From Beggiatoa alba B18LD (lineage in GTDB: Bacteria; Pseudomonadota; Gammaproteobacteria; Beggiatoales; Beggiatoaceae), in NCBI RefSeq assembly GCF_000245015.1, contig NZ_JH600070.1, positions 885,594 through 949,593 of the forward strand: a DNA stretch of 64,000 bases, in the 5' to 3' direction. Below, piece after piece: positions 63,485-64,000 of this stretch; position 1 is the first letter of the stretch, and every line of letters begins with the position of its first letter. Both the position numbers and the translations under genes were made by a program. The notes under the pieces are model-generated. The model searched no databases and was not told where the DNA came from. It saw only the letters and a program-made list of their open reading frames with translations.

Positions 63485-64000
63485 TTATTTTTCCGCTAAT
63501 AATACTTTTAAATCTAACGGTTTTTCTAAAAACTGCCGAAATTCTGCGGCGGGCATGGGTTTACCACATAAATAGCCCTGTGCATAATCACACTCATAAC
63601 TACTTAATAATGCTAGTTGTTCTCGAGTTTCCACCCCTTCAGCAACCACGCTTAAACGTAACTTTTGCGCCATTGCAATAATTGCGGTTACTAATGCACT
63701 GTCATCACTATCATGATTTAAATCGCGGATAAATGACTGGTCTATCTTTAAGGTATCAATCGGAAAGCGTTTTAAATAACTCAATGAAGAGTAACCTGTT
63801 CCGAAATCATCTACTGATAGTTGCATACCTAAGCGTTTTAAAGATTTGAGTGTTTCTAGCGTATCTTCTGCGTTTGGCATGATTAAACTTTCTGTCAGCT
63901 CTAATTCCAAGCGACGCGGATCCATATTTAACTCATTAATAATTCGTTCAATCGTAATTAATAAGTCTTCTTGAATAAATTGACGGGCGGATAAATTCAC
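63485..64000 (-). CDS. EAL-domain c-di-GMP phosphodiesterase, partial
   Basis: C-terminal 171 residues of a gene that continues past the window edge; residue 1 here is an internal valine codon. ELELTESLI, VDDFGTGYSSLSYLKRFPID with the catalytic aspartates, LKIDQSF, VVAEGVET and CDYAQGYLCGKPM are the second half of an EAL domain with active-site residues intact. It should hydrolyse c-di-GMP. The upstream half, likely with the EAL glutamate and sensor or GGDEF domains, is outside the window. Confidence 0.92.
   Translation of the reverse strand: MNLSARQFIQEDLLITIERIINELNMDPRRLELELTESLIMPNAEDTLETLKSLKRLGMQLSVDDFGTGYSSLSYLKRFPIDTLKIDQSFIRDLNHDSDDSALVTAIIAMAQKLRLSVVAEGVETREQLALLSSYECDYAQGYLCGKPMPAAEFRQFLEKPLDLKVLLAEK

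Overview
This is an AT-rich chromosomal window from a Gram-negative gammaproteobacterium. Gene pairs such as ibaG-murA-hisG, rsmB-DUF4390-ntrYX-trkA and murF-mraY, together with E. coli-like FabI, KdsB, TsaE and PdxH, support that class. The density of very large hybrid histidine kinases and the abundance of palindromic intergenic repeats suggest a sulfur-oxidising Thiotrichales/Beggiatoa-type genome. That genus-level idea is inference, not proof. I saw no rRNA or tRNA gene, no CRISPR array, no intact transposase gene and no phage.

Layout. 0.3-4 kb: TonB/ExbB pair without ExbD, HtpX protease, Uma2-family nuclease. 4-11 kb: riboflavin synthase, glycogen phosphorylase, a short FimV-like protein, ibaG-murA-hisG. 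11-19 kb: a chemoreceptor, envelope lipoproteins (DUF4398 and OmpA-type), and a minus-strand group wrbA-like/TSUP/tsaE. 19.4-28.7 kb: a YfiR-like periplasmic protein directly upstream of a 1636-residue CHASE8-type hybrid kinase that ends in a class III nucleotide cyclase domain, a second hybrid kinase, an orphan ccmB and a cation diffusion facilitator. 29-36 kb, minus strand: rsmB, DUF4390, ntrY, ntrX, trkA. 36-39 kb: murF-mraY. 39-44 kb, minus strand: two paralogous periplasmic binding proteins feeding into a hybrid kinase. 44.8-46.2 kb: pdxH, kdsB. 46.3-48.5 kb: a four-gene operon of unknown function. 48.8-53 kb: LysM lipoprotein, pterin dehydratase, and a sensor kinase/ADP-ribosylglycohydrolase/PilZ-Nudix run. 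54.2-58.7 kb: a five-gene minus-strand biosynthetic operon (AMP ligase, acyl carrier protein, HemN-like radical SAM, sulfotransferase, chorismate lyase). 59-64 kb: another hybrid kinase, fabI, and the end of an EAL-domain gene cut by the window edge.

Main points of interest. (1) The 54.2-58.7 kb operon looks like a chorismate-to-aryl-thioester pathway with radical SAM and sulfotransferase tailoring. (2) The YfiR/CHASE8 pair has a phosphorelay and cyclase output where a diguanylate cyclase is the known arrangement. (3) A single protein fuses PilZ (intact c-di-GMP motifs) to a NudJ-like Nudix hydrolase, downstream of a kinase and an ADP-ribosylglycohydrolase. (4) A four-gene operon (46.3-48.5 kb) includes a J-like protein without HPD. 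(5) A family of MITE-like elements carries terminal inverted repeats, TA at the ends, and a variable number of internal 9-bp units. Two-component, chemotaxis and c-di-GMP genes dominate the accessory part, so the window reads as core metabolism interspersed with environmental sensing.
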